Assembly (NCBI GenBank): GCA_023512345.1
Contig: JAILZT010000028.1
Coordinates: forward strand, 1 to 64,000
DNA from: Paenibacillus sp.
GTDB taxonomy: Bacteria > Bacillota > Bacilli > Paenibacillales > Paenibacillaceae
DNA length: 64,000 bases
Reading direction: 5' to 3'
Of the stretch, positions 1 through 9,032 are shown in pieces. Under the pieces are notes generated by a model. The model had not been told where the DNA came from, did no database searches, and saw only the letters and a program-made list of their open reading frames with translations. Both the position numbers and the translations under genes were made by a program. Each line of letters opens with the position of its first letter. The stretch's first letter is position 1.

Positions 1-101
1 TTTCGAGCTCGGCATCAACATTTCTTGGCCGGAATAAGAATATATCATGTATAGAGATTCATTGCAAGCTTTTTTTGTAAATATCTTATCTTTAGGAAAC
101 T

Positions 102-155
102 AAGCTACCTCCTACAACGCATAAGATCAATATATATGGTTTGTGGAGGTAGCTT
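102..155 (-). terminator. Possible terminator after the HD-GYP gene
   Basis: A long imperfect inverted repeat (102-112 with 145-155, extended by ACAA/TTGT) lies just past the stop codon of the minus-strand HD-GYP gene. The T-tract on the minus strand is poor, so termination is only suggested. Confidence 0.35.
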
Positions 156-168
156 CTATATCTTATTG

Positions 169-1257
169 TTACGAAGTAATCTCTTGAATGTGCAAATCTC
201 GTTCTATTGCTAGATTAACAATCTTACCCTCAACCTGAACCATTGGGCGTGTGGGGTTACTACGGTCTGTGAATATAATCTCCCCGTTGCGTCCATCGCT
301 TAGTCGGATTTGAGTTCCGTTGTATAACTCAGTAGTTTTTTGGATAAAGGTTTGAACAATGACAGGATCCAACTTACCGAAGCTTTCCTTAAGGATCTGT
401 TCCAAAACCAAATAAGGAGATTCTGCTTTTCGATAGGCTCTCTCCCGTGTCATAGCATGATAAATATCTGCTACTGCCACTATTTTAGCGTAGAAGTGAA
501 TCTGGGTGCCTTCCAGTCGGAGTGGATATCCCGAACCGTCTATTTTCTCATGATGCTGTAATGCAGCCAATCTGACACCTTCATTAATCGCCGTTACATT
601 TCGCAGAAATTGATATCCGTAAGTTGTATGCCTGCGTACCTCTTCTTTTTCTTCACTGCTTAACATCTCAGCTTTATGGAGCAGGGCTGGATCCACTTTG
701 GCATTCCCAATATCATGAAGCAAGCCCGCAAAAGCTGCCTGCATCCAATCCTTCTGAGGATAATTACACCACTGGGCAATCTTATATGACGTCAAGGCAG
801 ACAATACCGCATTATGATAGTTATAGTCCTGCTCATTTAACATCCGTGGAACAAACTTCAATACGTGATAATCCTTCATATGTAAAATCATTGACTCCAA
901 CTGACTGCGCAGCTCAAAAATAGGGAGCGTTACTGCGGTAACAGAACGATAACTATTTTTAACAAGAGCCAACATCTTGTCATACTCATCGTGAAGGGGG
1001 CTACTACTTTTTTCTTTAACTACTGCTCCAACTTTTGTTGCAGTATTTTTGGCAGGGGTCTTAACTACTTCTACTGCTTTGTTATCCTCTACACTACCTT
1101 CAATCTCAACCTGTTGAATCAGGAAAGCCTGGAGTATTTCCATATCACGCGGCAACAATACTTTTCCCTTGGCGAACAGAATTCCACCCAAAGGTGTAAT
1201 CACATCTTTAATAATCTTTGAACCTGGTTTCACATCCGCAACGGATAAATTCGGCAT
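169..1257 (-). CDS. HD-GYP domain protein, putative c-di-GMP phosphodiesterase
   Basis: A 362-residue cytosolic protein. The N-terminal ~60 residues form a small conserved-looking domain, followed by a Lys/Thr/Val-rich linker and an HD-GYP domain from about residue 130. The motifs LLHDIGN, HTTYG, HHEKIDGSGYP and DIYHAMTRERAYR are visible; the DGSGYP triad is the signature of c-di-GMP-hydrolysing HD-GYP proteins. The usual Lys of HDIGK is Asn here, so activity should not be assumed. An AAAGGGG-type ribosome site sits 8-10 bases before the ATG. The gene lies downstream of gyrA on the same strand but has its own upstream spacer of about 180 bases and is separated by the gyrA terminator. Function as phosphodiesterase is inferred from the family. 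Confidence 0.85.
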   Translation of the reverse strand: MPNLSVADVKPGSKIIKDVITPLGGILFAKGKVLLPRDMEILQAFLIQQVEIEGSVEDNKAVEVVKTPAKNTATKVGAVVKEKSSSPLHDEYDKMLALVKNSYRSVTAVTLPIFELRSQLESMILHMKDYHVLKFVPRMLNEQDYNYHNAVLSALTSYKIAQWCNYPQKDWMQAAFAGLLHDIGNAKVDPALLHKAEMLSSEEKEEVRRHTTYGYQFLRNVTAINEGVRLAALQHHEKIDGSGYPLRLEGTQIHFYAKIVAVADIYHAMTRERAYRKAESPYLVLEQILKESFGKLDPVIVQTFIQKTTELYNGTQIRLSDGRNGEIIFTDRSNPTRPMVQVEGKIVNLAIERDLHIQEITS

Positions 1258-1385
1258 ATACTCAGCCCCTTTATTTCTTTAACACCATAAGTTCAGGGAC
1301 GCTCTTCTTCTATAAGAACGTTACTAGTGCTAGTTAATCTATTTCTCTAATTATAGTATGGATAAATACAAGCGACTAGTGTGGT

Positions 1386-1430
1386 ACAAAAAAAAGAGCA
1401 TGGGTTTCTCAAATAAGAAACCATGCTCTT
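1386..1430 (-). terminator. gyrA terminator
   Basis: The arms AAGAGCATGG and CCATGCTCTT (about 1394-1403 and 1421-1430, with further pairing inside) are followed on the minus strand by a run of nine T. It is a clear intrinsic terminator immediately after the gyrA stop codon. Confidence 0.9.
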
Positions 1431-1439
1431 CTTAGCTAA

Positions 1440-3998
1440 CTATTCTAGTGTATCTTCTTCATCTTCTACTTCGAGTTCAGGTTCACTTGATTCAAACTCT
1501 TCAGCAGGAGTATCAACGCCTTCTTCTACTGCCAAATCTCCGCCCTCTTCGATATCGGAAACTTCCTCTTCTTCTTCATTCTTGTCAGCTCGGCAAAGAG
1601 TGGCCACTGCATCATCCTCACGGATATTAATGAGCTTAACACCCTGAGCATAACGTCCCATAGTTGAAATTCCATCCATGCTGGTACGAATCAAGGTTCC
1701 GCTTGTCGTAATGATCATAAGGTCTTCGTCATTCTTAACGACTTTCAAGCCCACTACAGGACCATTCTTTTCGGTAAGGTTGATGGTCTTGATTCCCTTA
1801 CCACCACGAGTTTGGGAACGGTAATCACCTGCTGGTGTCCGTTTACCATAACCCTTGGAAGTAACGATTAGAACTTCAAGTTCTTCATCAACACAATCCA
1901 TTCCGATGACTTGGTCATTTCCGGTAAGAGTTATACCTTTGACACCCGTAGCGCTGCGACCCATAGATCTAACGTCGTTCTCCGAGAAGGTGATTGACAT
2001 ACCGCGTGCGGTACCAATAATCAGATTCTGTTGTCCGTCCGTAAGTTTAACCTCGATCAGAGAGTCATCTTCTCGAAGATTAATAGCTATCAGTCCGCCT
2101 TTGCGGATGTTGTTATAGTCTTCAAGTGGTGTCTTCTTCACAATACCCTGACGAGTAGAGAAGAACAAATATTTATCAATGTCGCTATCCTCGACCTGGA
2201 TTACAGCACTAATCTTCTCACCTTGTTCAATCTGAAGCAGATTGATAATCGGTGTTCCACGTGCCGTCCGTCCAAGCTCCGGAATCTCATAAGCTTTAAT
2301 CCGGTAGACCTTACCTTTATCGGTAAAGAACATCAAATAATTATGGGAGTTACTTACGAATAGATGCTCCACAAAGTCTGTGTCCTTCGTATCCATACCC
2401 ATAACGCCGCGTCCGCCCCGCTTCTGGCTGCGGTAAGTGCTTACTGGCAGGCGTTTGATATATCCGGTATGAGTAATGGTTACTATAACCTCTTCACGTG
2501 GAATAAGGTCCTCGTCCAATATACTCTCTTCACCTACAGTTATCTCTGTACGGCGATTATCAGCAAATTTATCGCGGATCTCTTGCAATTCATTACTGAT
2601 AATTTCGAGCACAAGCGATTCATTAGCCAAAATTGCCCGATACTCAGCGATTTTAGCCAACAGCTCATTATACTCATTTTCGATCTTTTCACGTTCCAGA
2701 CCTGTCAGGCGCTGCATCCGCATGTCGAGAATCGCTTGGGACTGCTCAATACTGAGACTGAAAGTACTCATCAAGCCTTCACGGGCGATATCCGTTGTGC
2801 GGGAAGCACGGATCAAGGCAATAACTTCATCAAGGTTATCCAAAGCAATACGAAGGCCTTCCAAAATGTGAGCGCGGGCCTCAGCCTTTTTCAGATCAAA
2901 TTCAGTACGTCGGCGAATAACTACCATTTGGTGCTGTAAATAATGATACAGAACGTCACGGAGATTAAGCACCTTTGGCTCATTGTTCACGATAGCAAGC
3001 ATATTGATACCGAAAGTCGACTGCATAGAAGTATGCTTGTAAAGATTATTAAGCACAACGCTTGGGTTGACATCACGTCTCATCTCAACCACAACACGCA
3101 TACCATTACGGTCAGATTCATCACGAAGATCCGTGATCCCCTCAATCCGCTTCTCCCGAACCAATTCGGCAATTTTTTCAACCAGACGAGCCTTGTTCAC
3201 CTGATATGGAAGCTCATGAACGATAATACGAGCTTTCCCGTTAATCTCCTCGATGGTAGCCTTGGCTCGCATAGTAACAGAACCGCGGCCTGTACGGTAA
3301 GCCTGACGAATACCTTCCCGGCCAAGGATAAATCCAGACGTAGGGAAGTCAGGGCCTTGAATAAATTCCATCAATTCCATTGGAGTTATATCAGGGTTGC
3401 GAATCATCGCTTGTACACCATCAATAACTTCACCCAAATTGTGTGGTGGAATATTAGTCGCCATACCGACAGCAATACCGGAGACACCGTTTACGAGCAG
3501 GTTTGGATAACGTGCAGGTAATACAACCGGCTCATTCTCTTCACCATCATAGTTGGGTGCAAAGTCTACTGTCTCTTTGTTCAGATCCCGGAGCATTTCC
3601 ATTGCGATCTTCGAAAGACGCGCTTCCGTATAACGCATTGCTGCTGCCATATCACCATCCACAGAACCGAAGTTACCGTGGCCATCTACAAGCATGTAGC
3701 GCATAGAAAAATCCTGAGCCATACGTACCATCGTCTCATAAACAGCAGAGTCCCCGTGGGGATGATACTTACCAATAACTTCACCGACGATTCTCGCCGA
3801 TTTTTTGTGAGGCTTATCCGGAGACATTCCAAGTTCAGACATCGCAAACAAAATGCGTCGGTGAACCGGTTTTAGTCCGTCCCGCACATCCGGTAAAGCT
3901 CGGCTAACAATAATGCTCATCGCGTAATCCATAAAGGAGTCACGCATTTCTACACCAATGTCCCGATCTTTAATTTGCGGGTTATTTTGTTCAGCCAT
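1440..3998 (-). CDS. gyrA: DNA gyrase subunit A
   Basis: Breakage-reunion subunit of DNA gyrase, which introduces negative supercoils together with GyrB. The frame opens at 4019, but the perfect AAGGAGGT ribosome site lies inside that extension and points to the ATG at 3998, giving 852 residues. With this start the catalytic Tyr falls at 123 and the quinolone-region residues at Ser84 and Glu88, as in Bacillus; both are the drug-sensitive wild-type residues. C-terminal GyrA beta-propeller blades (including a QKRGGRG GyrA-box) follow, then a strongly acidic tail of about 50 residues. It is separated from gyrB by a YheC/YheD gene on the opposite strand, so it is not co-transcribed with gyrB as in B. 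subtilis. The leader carries a palindromic repeat (4023-4070). Confidence 0.97.
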   Translation of the reverse strand: MAEQNNPQIKDRDIGVEMRDSFMDYAMSIIVSRALPDVRDGLKPVHRRILFAMSELGMSPDKPHKKSARIVGEVIGKYHPHGDSAVYETMVRMAQDFSMRYMLVDGHGNFGSVDGDMAAAMRYTEARLSKIAMEMLRDLNKETVDFAPNYDGEENEPVVLPARYPNLLVNGVSGIAVGMATNIPPHNLGEVIDGVQAMIRNPDITPMELMEFIQGPDFPTSGFILGREGIRQAYRTGRGSVTMRAKATIEEINGKARIIVHELPYQVNKARLVEKIAELVREKRIEGITDLRDESDRNGMRVVVEMRRDVNPSVVLNNLYKHTSMQSTFGINMLAIVNNEPKVLNLRDVLYHYLQHQMVVIRRRTEFDLKKAEARAHILEGLRIALDNLDEVIALIRASRTTDIAREGLMSTFSLSIEQSQAILDMRMQRLTGLEREKIENEYNELLAKIAEYRAILANESLVLEIISNELQEIRDKFADNRRTEITVGEESILDEDLIPREEVIVTITHTGYIKRLPVSTYRSQKRGGRGVMGMDTKDTDFVEHLFVSNSHNYLMFFTDKGKVYRIKAYEIPELGRTARGTPIINLLQIEQGEKISAVIQVEDSDIDKYLFFSTRQGIVKKTPLEDYNNIRKGGLIAINLREDDSLIEVKLTDGQQNLIIGTARGMSITFSENDVRSMGRSATGVKGITLTGNDQVIGMDCVDEELEVLIVTSKGYGKRTPAGDYRSQTRGGKGIKTINLTEKNGPVVGLKVVKNDEDLMIITTSGTLIRTSMDGISTMGRYAQGVKLINIREDDAVATLCRADKNEEEEEVSDIEEGGDLAVEEGVDTPAEEFESSEPELEVEDEEDTLE

Positions 3999-4022
3999 GA
4001 GTTGCTGGACCTCCTTCATATA

Positions 4023-4070
4023 AGAAGAAACGACTTCACCGACCCTAATAGGACGGCTTCCGCTTCTTGT
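4023..4070 (-). repeat. Palindromic intergenic repeat, gyrA leader copy
   Basis: On the minus strand the element runs AGAAGCGGAAGCCGTCC ... TCGTTTCTTCT and folds into a long imperfect hairpin. It resembles the copies at 12621-12670 and 59845-59894. It lies just upstream of the gyrA ribosome site, hence probably in the gyrA 5' leader. The rest of 4071-4416 is AT-rich and presumably holds the divergent promoters; no convincing promoter or gene was seen there. Confidence 0.6.
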
Positions 4071-4416
4071 AAAAAATATAAGGAAAAAGTGTAGACTGAA
4101 TCTCTATACTTTCTTATATTTTGAAAAAATCGCTACCCTTTATTATATTACTTTCTCAAAAGCAGCACAATTAAACGTAATAGCCTTATATCGTCTAAAT
4201 TTGATTTCTTTTTGCCCGAATAAGGGTATTTGCCCTTTCCGCACATGCCTCCAGTACATAGACTGTATAGACAAGAACAAATGACTATGTCGTCCTTTAT
4301 TTCGAATGGAATCGTCCTTAATCAACTAAAAAGGGCTTAATCCCATATCTTCTTATTATACCATTGTTTAGATTGCTTGTCCTGAAATTTCAGCAGCAAG
4401 AAAGGGAGGAAAAGTG

Positions 4417-5283
4417 ATGAAGATTCAACGGGTCTCCAGTAAGTGGGCTAAAACGAAGGCTATTCTACAAAATCGCTCTCTCTCCGTCTACATCCCCGAT
4501 ACCCGTAAATATGATTTGAATACTCTTCAGGAAATGCTTATGTTGTACGACATGGTTTACATCAAACCAGACAGAGGTACCTATGGCAGCGGAGTTATGC
4601 GGGTAGAACAGCGAACCGTCACATTACACCCAACTGAGCACCAGGATCATCTGGAGGAGCAAGAACCGAAGGCCAATGAAACGAAGATTATGTATATTTT
4701 GCGGTATAAAAAATCGGCTCTGGCATTCTCTTCCCCCGAGGAACTTGATAAGGCTCTAATCAAAGTCATCCAAAACCGACCCTATTTAATCCAAAAAGGG
4801 ATTGATCTATTAAAGCACAAAGAGCGCCCTTTTGATCTGCGAGTCCTAGTTCAGAAAAATTTAGAAGGTTCATGGGAAACTACCGGCATGTTAAGCAGGG
4901 TGGCTGCCCCCCATAAGATTATCACTAATTATCATAGCGGAGGCAGTATCTTAGCAGTAAGAGCTGTGCTTGAAGGACATATGAACGCTTATGAGGCAGC
5001 TTCCACCATGTATGAGCTAAAGACACTCGGAATAGTTATGGCCAGACAACTAGAGAGAGTGTATCCACGAATTAAAGAAATTGGGCTAGATGTCGCCATT
5101 GATTCTGAGCATGACTTATGGGTGCTTGAGATTAACACACTTCCCTCTATTGTTGTCTTTAAATTATTTCCTGATAAATCTATTTATCGAAAAATCCATC
5201 GTTATGCAGCTTCTTACGGCCGTGTAAAAAGAACCCCTCCCACAGTCTCTTCCAGACGTAAACGATTCTCAAGTTCAGGCTAG
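4417..5283 (+). CDS. YheC/YheD family ATP-grasp protein (spore coat-associated family)
   Basis: A 288-residue member of the YheC/YheD family, an ATP-grasp group linked to endospore coats in Bacillus. Family features visible are KPDRGTYGSGVMRV near residue 50, the IQKGIDLLKHKERPFDLRVLVQKN block near 130 and the C-terminal DVAIDSEHDLWVLEINTLPS with acidic and Asn metal/ATP ligands. A GGGAGGA site precedes both GTG 4414 and ATG 4417; the ATG has better spacing. It is transcribed against replication, between gyrA and gyrB, an insertion relative to B. subtilis. The substrate is unknown. Confidence 0.8.
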   Translation: MKIQRVSSKWAKTKAILQNRSLSVYIPDTRKYDLNTLQEMLMLYDMVYIKPDRGTYGSGVMRVEQRTVTLHPTEHQDHLEEQEPKANETKIMYILRYKKSALAFSSPEELDKALIKVIQNRPYLIQKGIDLLKHKERPFDLRVLVQKNLEGSWETTGMLSRVAAPHKIITNYHSGGSILAVRAVLEGHMNAYEAASTMYELKTLGIVMARQLERVYPRIKEIGLDVAIDSEHDLWVLEINTLPSIVVFKLFPDKSIYRKIHRYAASYGRVKRTPPTVSSRRKRFSSSG

Positions 5284-5306
5284 GTTCAATTTACTTTCTC
5301 ATATTT

Positions 5307-5360
5307 TCAAAAAAACCTCCGGCATTATTTTCCCAAAGGGAAGTGAACGCCGGAGGTTTG
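5307..5360. terminator. Bidirectional terminator between the YheC/YheD gene and gyrB
   Basis: AAACCTCCGGC (5313-5323) pairs with GCCGGAGGTTT (5349-5359). An A-run on the left provides the T-tract for the minus-strand gyrB, and the sequence also follows the plus-strand gene, so it can serve both converging genes. Confidence 0.8.
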
Positions 5361-5376
5361 TATATATTATTAGCTT

Positions 5377-7287
5377 TTACACATCAAGATTCTTAACCAT
5401 TTTTGCATGCTCTTGAATAAATTCGCGTCGTGGTTCGACGTTATCGCCCATTAACGTATCGAAAATACTATCGGCCAGCATAGCATCCTCAATCGTTACC
5501 TGCAGCATCATGCGACTCTCAGGATCCATGGTTGTATCCCACAGCTGCGTCGCGTTCATTTCACCAAGTCCTTTGTAACGCTGAACGTTGACTTTAACAT
5601 TCTCGCCGAACCCAGCAATAATCTCATCGCGTTCCTTCTCGGAATTCGCATAACGAATGACTTTATTGCGTTCCACCTTGAATAGTGGCGGCTGAGCGAT
5701 GTATATATACCCGGCATCAACCAGTTTTCTCATGTAGCGGTAGAAGAACGTCAGCAAAAGAGTTCTGATATGAGCTCCATCGACGTCGGCATCCGTCATG
5801 ATAACTACTTTGTGATAACGAGCTTTAGACAGATCAAAATCATCACTAATGCTGGTACCTAAAGCTGTAATGATCGCCCGAATCTCGGCATTTGACAAAA
5901 TACGATCCAAACGTGCTTTTTCAACATTCAGGATCTTGCCGCGCAGCGGAAGAATGGCTTGGAAATGACGATCACGACCCTGTTTGGCCGAACCACCGGC
6001 AGAGTCCCCTTCGACGATGAACAACTCGCTGATGGAAGCATCCTTAGAGGAGCAGTCGGCAAGCTTACCAGGCAGAGCACTCACTTCAAGAGCACTCTTA
6101 CGGCGAGTCAGTTCCCGTGCTTTACGAGCAGCCTCACGTGCCCGCGAAGCTTGCAAAGACTTCTCAAGAACACGACGGGATACAGCTGGATTCTCCTCTA
6201 GGAACTCTTGAAGTTTCTCTCCGAAGAGTGATTCCACGATCCCGCGTACTTCGCTGTTACCAAGCTTAGTCTTCGTTTGACCTTCGAACTGCGGCTCTGG
6301 AATTTTAACGGAAATAATCGCCGTCAAACCTTCACGTACGTCATCCCCCGTCAAATTAGAACTGCTGTCTTTGATAACTCCCGTTTTACGGGCATAATCA
6401 TTGATGATACGGGTCAATGCACTCTTGAAGCCGGATTCATGGGTTCCGCCTTCATGTGTATTAATATTATTAGCAAAAGAATATATATTCTCTGTATATG
6501 AATCATTGTATTGGAGAGCTACTTCCACGTGGATCATATCTCGTGAGCCTTCAACGTAAATAGGATCTTCATGTAAGGCTTCTCTTTTTTCGTTCAAATA
6601 TTTCACATACTCAACAATACCGCCCTCATATTTGAACGAGTTGGATACACCTGTACGCTCATCATGAAGCGAAAGTGCAATTCCTTTATTCAAAAAAGCT
6701 AACTCACGGATACGGGTAAGCAGTGTTGAATATTCAAAAGTTGTGGTTTCAGTAAATATTTCAGTATCTGGAAGAAAGGTTGTAGTCGTTCCAGTCTCAT
6801 CCGTATTTCCGATAACTTTGATGTCATACTGCGGTGCTCCACGTTTATATTCCTGTTGGTATACATGACCATCACGTTTAACTGTAACAACAACCTTTTC
6901 GGACAAGGCGTTAACTACAGATATACCTACCCCGTGCAGACCACCCGATACTTTATATCCACCGCCACCGAACTTACCGCCTGCATGCAGGACAGTCATA
7001 ACTACTTCGAGAGTCGATTTTTTTAACTTTGCATTCTCCCCTACAGGGATACCGCGTCCGTTATCAATAACGGTAACACTATTATTCTCGTGAATAATCA
7101 CTTGAATATGGTCGCAATGACCCGCGAGTGCTTCATCGATACTGTTATCTACTACTTCCCACACCAGATGGTGCAGACCCTTAGCGCTAGTGGAACCAAT
7201 ATACATGCCGGGACGCTTTCGGACCGCTTCGAGCCCTTCCAGCACCTGAATCTGGCTCTCATCATATGTCGGTTGATTCATTGACAT
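5377..7287 (-). CDS. gyrB: DNA gyrase subunit B
   Basis: ATPase subunit of DNA gyrase, 636 residues. It shows the GHKL ATPase motifs (VVDNSIDEA, DNGRGIP, GGLHGVG), the transducer region and the Toprim motifs EGDSAGG and DADVDGAH, then the C-terminal QRYKGLGEMN block. The AGGTGA ribosome site precedes the ATG. It follows remB by 47 bases and forms part of the dnaA-dnaN-yaaA-recF-remB-gyrB cluster, all leading-strand. Confidence 0.98.
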   Translation of the reverse strand: MSMNQPTYDESQIQVLEGLEAVRKRPGMYIGSTSAKGLHHLVWEVVDNSIDEALAGHCDHIQVIIHENNSVTVIDNGRGIPVGENAKLKKSTLEVVMTVLHAGGKFGGGGYKVSGGLHGVGISVVNALSEKVVVTVKRDGHVYQQEYKRGAPQYDIKVIGNTDETGTTTTFLPDTEIFTETTTFEYSTLLTRIRELAFLNKGIALSLHDERTGVSNSFKYEGGIVEYVKYLNEKREALHEDPIYVEGSRDMIHVEVALQYNDSYTENIYSFANNINTHEGGTHESGFKSALTRIINDYARKTGVIKDSSSNLTGDDVREGLTAIISVKIPEPQFEGQTKTKLGNSEVRGIVESLFGEKLQEFLEENPAVSRRVLEKSLQASRAREAARKARELTRRKSALEVSALPGKLADCSSKDASISELFIVEGDSAGGSAKQGRDRHFQAILPLRGKILNVEKARLDRILSNAEIRAIITALGTSISDDFDLSKARYHKVVIMTDADVDGAHIRTLLLTFFYRYMRKLVDAGYIYIAQPPLFKVERNKVIRYANSEKERDEIIAGFGENVKVNVQRYKGLGEMNATQLWDTTMDPESRMMLQVTIEDAMLADSIFDTLMGDNVEPRREFIQEHAKMVKNLDV

Positions 7288-7334
7288 GCCTTCACCTACT
7301 TCTTTCTGATTATCTCTTTAGTACTAGTGTGCCT

Positions 7335-7583
7335 TTAAATCTCTAACAAAATTTTGGCTCTTTTTTTGAGAGTGGAGGAGGAAATAGGGGAGTAGTACAC
7401 GATATTTTTCGTAACAACAATTGATTTCGCTTCCTCTTCGCCAATTCGTTCCAGTTGTTTGCTCGCTTGAGCCTGAATGACGAATTGCTTGGACACCTTG
7501 GAGGATTTCTCAATCGAAATATCAAATATGGCAATTAATTCCGAAGAACGAATAATCTTCTCCCCGCCCAAATGAATATACAT
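7335..7583 (-). CDS. remB: Extracellular matrix regulator RemB (YaaB)
   Basis: An 82-residue protein beginning MYIHLGGE and ending with a YYSPISSSTLKKRA block nearly identical to the B. subtilis RemB/YaaB C-terminus (YYSPLSSSTLKKRA). In B. subtilis it influences biofilm matrix gene expression alongside RemA. It has the usual position between recF and gyrB and a GGAGGAA ribosome site. The function here is by homology. Confidence 0.9.
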   Translation of the reverse strand: MYIHLGGEKIIRSSELIAIFDISIEKSSKVSKQFVIQAQASKQLERIGEEEAKSIVVTKNIVYYSPISSSTLKKRAKILLEI

Positions 7584-7600
7584 GCACTTCCTCCGCTCTC

Positions 7601-8719
7601 TTAAAGATCCACTCTTCCATCGTGGACATGATATAGGTTTGCACCTTTTAATTTATCAGCTTTCAGAGTCTCAATCCCTGTAGCTGTTATGAAAGTTTGT
7701 ACTTTGCTTTGAAAGGTTTCTATGAGCTGGGTTTGACGATATGGATCGAGCTCGGACAAAACATCATCCAGAAGTAAAACGGGATATTCTCCTATTTCCT
7801 CATGGATAAGCTCAATTTCTGCCAGCTTCAGGGATAGGGCTGTCGTGCGCTGCTGACCTTGGGATCCATAGACCTGGGCCTCTCTTCCGTTGATAAAAAA
7901 GGACAGGTCATCCCGATGGGGGCCCGTCAGCGTCATGCCGCGTCGTATTTCCTGATCTCTGGTTTGTGATAACTTTAACATAAAATTGTTCAATAAGACA
8001 GCTTCATCTTCCTCATCCCTCTCTCCAAAAGAGGGGACATAAAGTAATTTGAGCTCTTCACCGCCATTAGTAATCCCTCGGTGGATCGTTTCAGCCCATA
8101 CTTGCAGCTTCTTTATGAATTGTTTCCTTTTTTTGACGATTTTAACACCATGCTCTATAAGTTGGGCATCCCAGACTTCCAGCAGATCTTTTGCCGAAGA
8201 ATCTTTCCCCCATAATTGTTTTAGTAGGTTGCCTCTTTGAAGCAATATCTTTTGGTATTGCTGTAGATGGAATAAGTAACTAGGTTGTACCTGACCTATC
8301 TCCATATCAAGGAACCTCCGTCTTATCCCGGGGGTTCCTTTGACAATCTCTAAATCCTCTGGTGCAAACATGACAACATTCAGTGAGCCAACAAATTCAC
8401 TAAGCCGACGCTGTTCCAGACCGTTAATTTTCGCCTTTTTACCTTGGTTTGATAACGTTAGTTCCAGCTTCAAATCACCGTACTTACGTTTCACCTCAGC
8501 ATAAATATGAGCACTCCCCTGTGGGGCGTCGAAGGAAATCAGTTCCCGATCTTTGGAAGTACGGTGGCTTTTGGTCATAGCCAGAACGAATAACGCCTCC
8601 ATGAGGTTAGTTTTGCCCTGTGCATTCTTACCCAAAATTAGATTCACGTCGCCGAGGCTTTCCAGACGCAGCTGCCCATAATTTCGATAATGCTGCAGAC
8701 CGATATTTTTAACAAACAC
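7601..8719 (-). CDS. recF: DNA replication and repair protein RecF
   Basis: SMC-like ATPase that helps load RecA at gaps, 372 residues. Walker A GKNAQGKTN is at about 30-38, the ABC-type signature YGSQGQQRT near 285 and the Walker B LLLDDVLSELD near 320, as in RecF. The start is GTG at 8719, preceded by AGGAGG. It follows yaaA by 36 bases and precedes remB by 17 bases in the origin cluster. Confidence 0.97.
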   Translation of the reverse strand: MFVKNIGLQHYRNYGQLRLESLGDVNLILGKNAQGKTNLMEALFVLAMTKSHRTSKDRELISFDAPQGSAHIYAEVKRKYGDLKLELTLSNQGKKAKINGLEQRRLSEFVGSLNVVMFAPEDLEIVKGTPGIRRRFLDMEIGQVQPSYLFHLQQYQKILLQRGNLLKQLWGKDSSAKDLLEVWDAQLIEHGVKIVKKRKQFIKKLQVWAETIHRGITNGGEELKLLYVPSFGERDEEDEAVLLNNFMLKLSQTRDQEIRRGMTLTGPHRDDLSFFINGREAQVYGSQGQQRTTALSLKLAEIELIHEEIGEYPVLLLDDVLSELDPYRQTQLIETFQSKVQTFITATGIETLKADKLKGANLYHVHDGRVDL

Positions 8720-8755
8720 GTAATGGTTCCTCCTGACGCTATTTAAAGCCCAAAC

Positions 8756-8983
8756 CTATTCTTTAACTCCACCGCCGACAACTTCAAAAGACCCGGCATC
8801 CTGCACTTCAATCTTATCCCCAGGGTATAACTTTCTTCCCCGGCGTTCTTCTACTTCTCCGTTAACTCGAACATTTCCTTCTTGCAGCAAAGCCTTGGCC
8901 ATTCCGCCTGTGGATACACATTCAGAAAGCTTCAGAAACTGATCGAGTTTGATATATCCACTGTGGATAACAATTTGATTCAT
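8756..8983 (-). CDS. yaaA: S4-domain protein YaaA (RlbA-like)
   Basis: A 75-residue RNA-binding S4 domain protein (IKLDQFLKLS, GGMAKALLQEGNVRVNGEVEERRGRKLYPGD). The frame extends upstream to a GTG at 9019, but the GAAGGGA site lies inside that extension and the ATG at 8983 matches the family length (71 in B. subtilis). It lies between dnaN and recF. Two perfect DnaA boxes, 8962-8970 and 9006-9014, flank the start and ribosome site. Confidence 0.9.
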   Translation of the reverse strand: MNQIVIHSGYIKLDQFLKLSECVSTGGMAKALLQEGNVRVNGEVEERRGRKLYPGDKIEVQDAGSFEVVGGGVKE

Positions 8984-9014
8984 GTTTTTTTGTCCCTTCA
9001 CCCACTTATCCACA
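8962..9014. promoter_or_regulatory. Pair of DnaA boxes around the yaaA start
   Basis: TGTGGATAA at 8962-8970 and TTATCCACA at 9006-9014 are perfect DnaA boxes in inverted orientation, centres 44 bases apart. One lies in codons of yaaA and the other upstream of its ribosome site. Binding is inferred from the consensus only. Confidence 0.55.
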
Positions 9015-9032
9015 GTCACGTGAATGGTGGAA

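Noticed and set aside
4143..4325. 60-residue minus-strand frame upstream of gyrA
   Set aside because: No ribosome site, no recognisable protein features, and it lies in the presumed gyrA promoter region.
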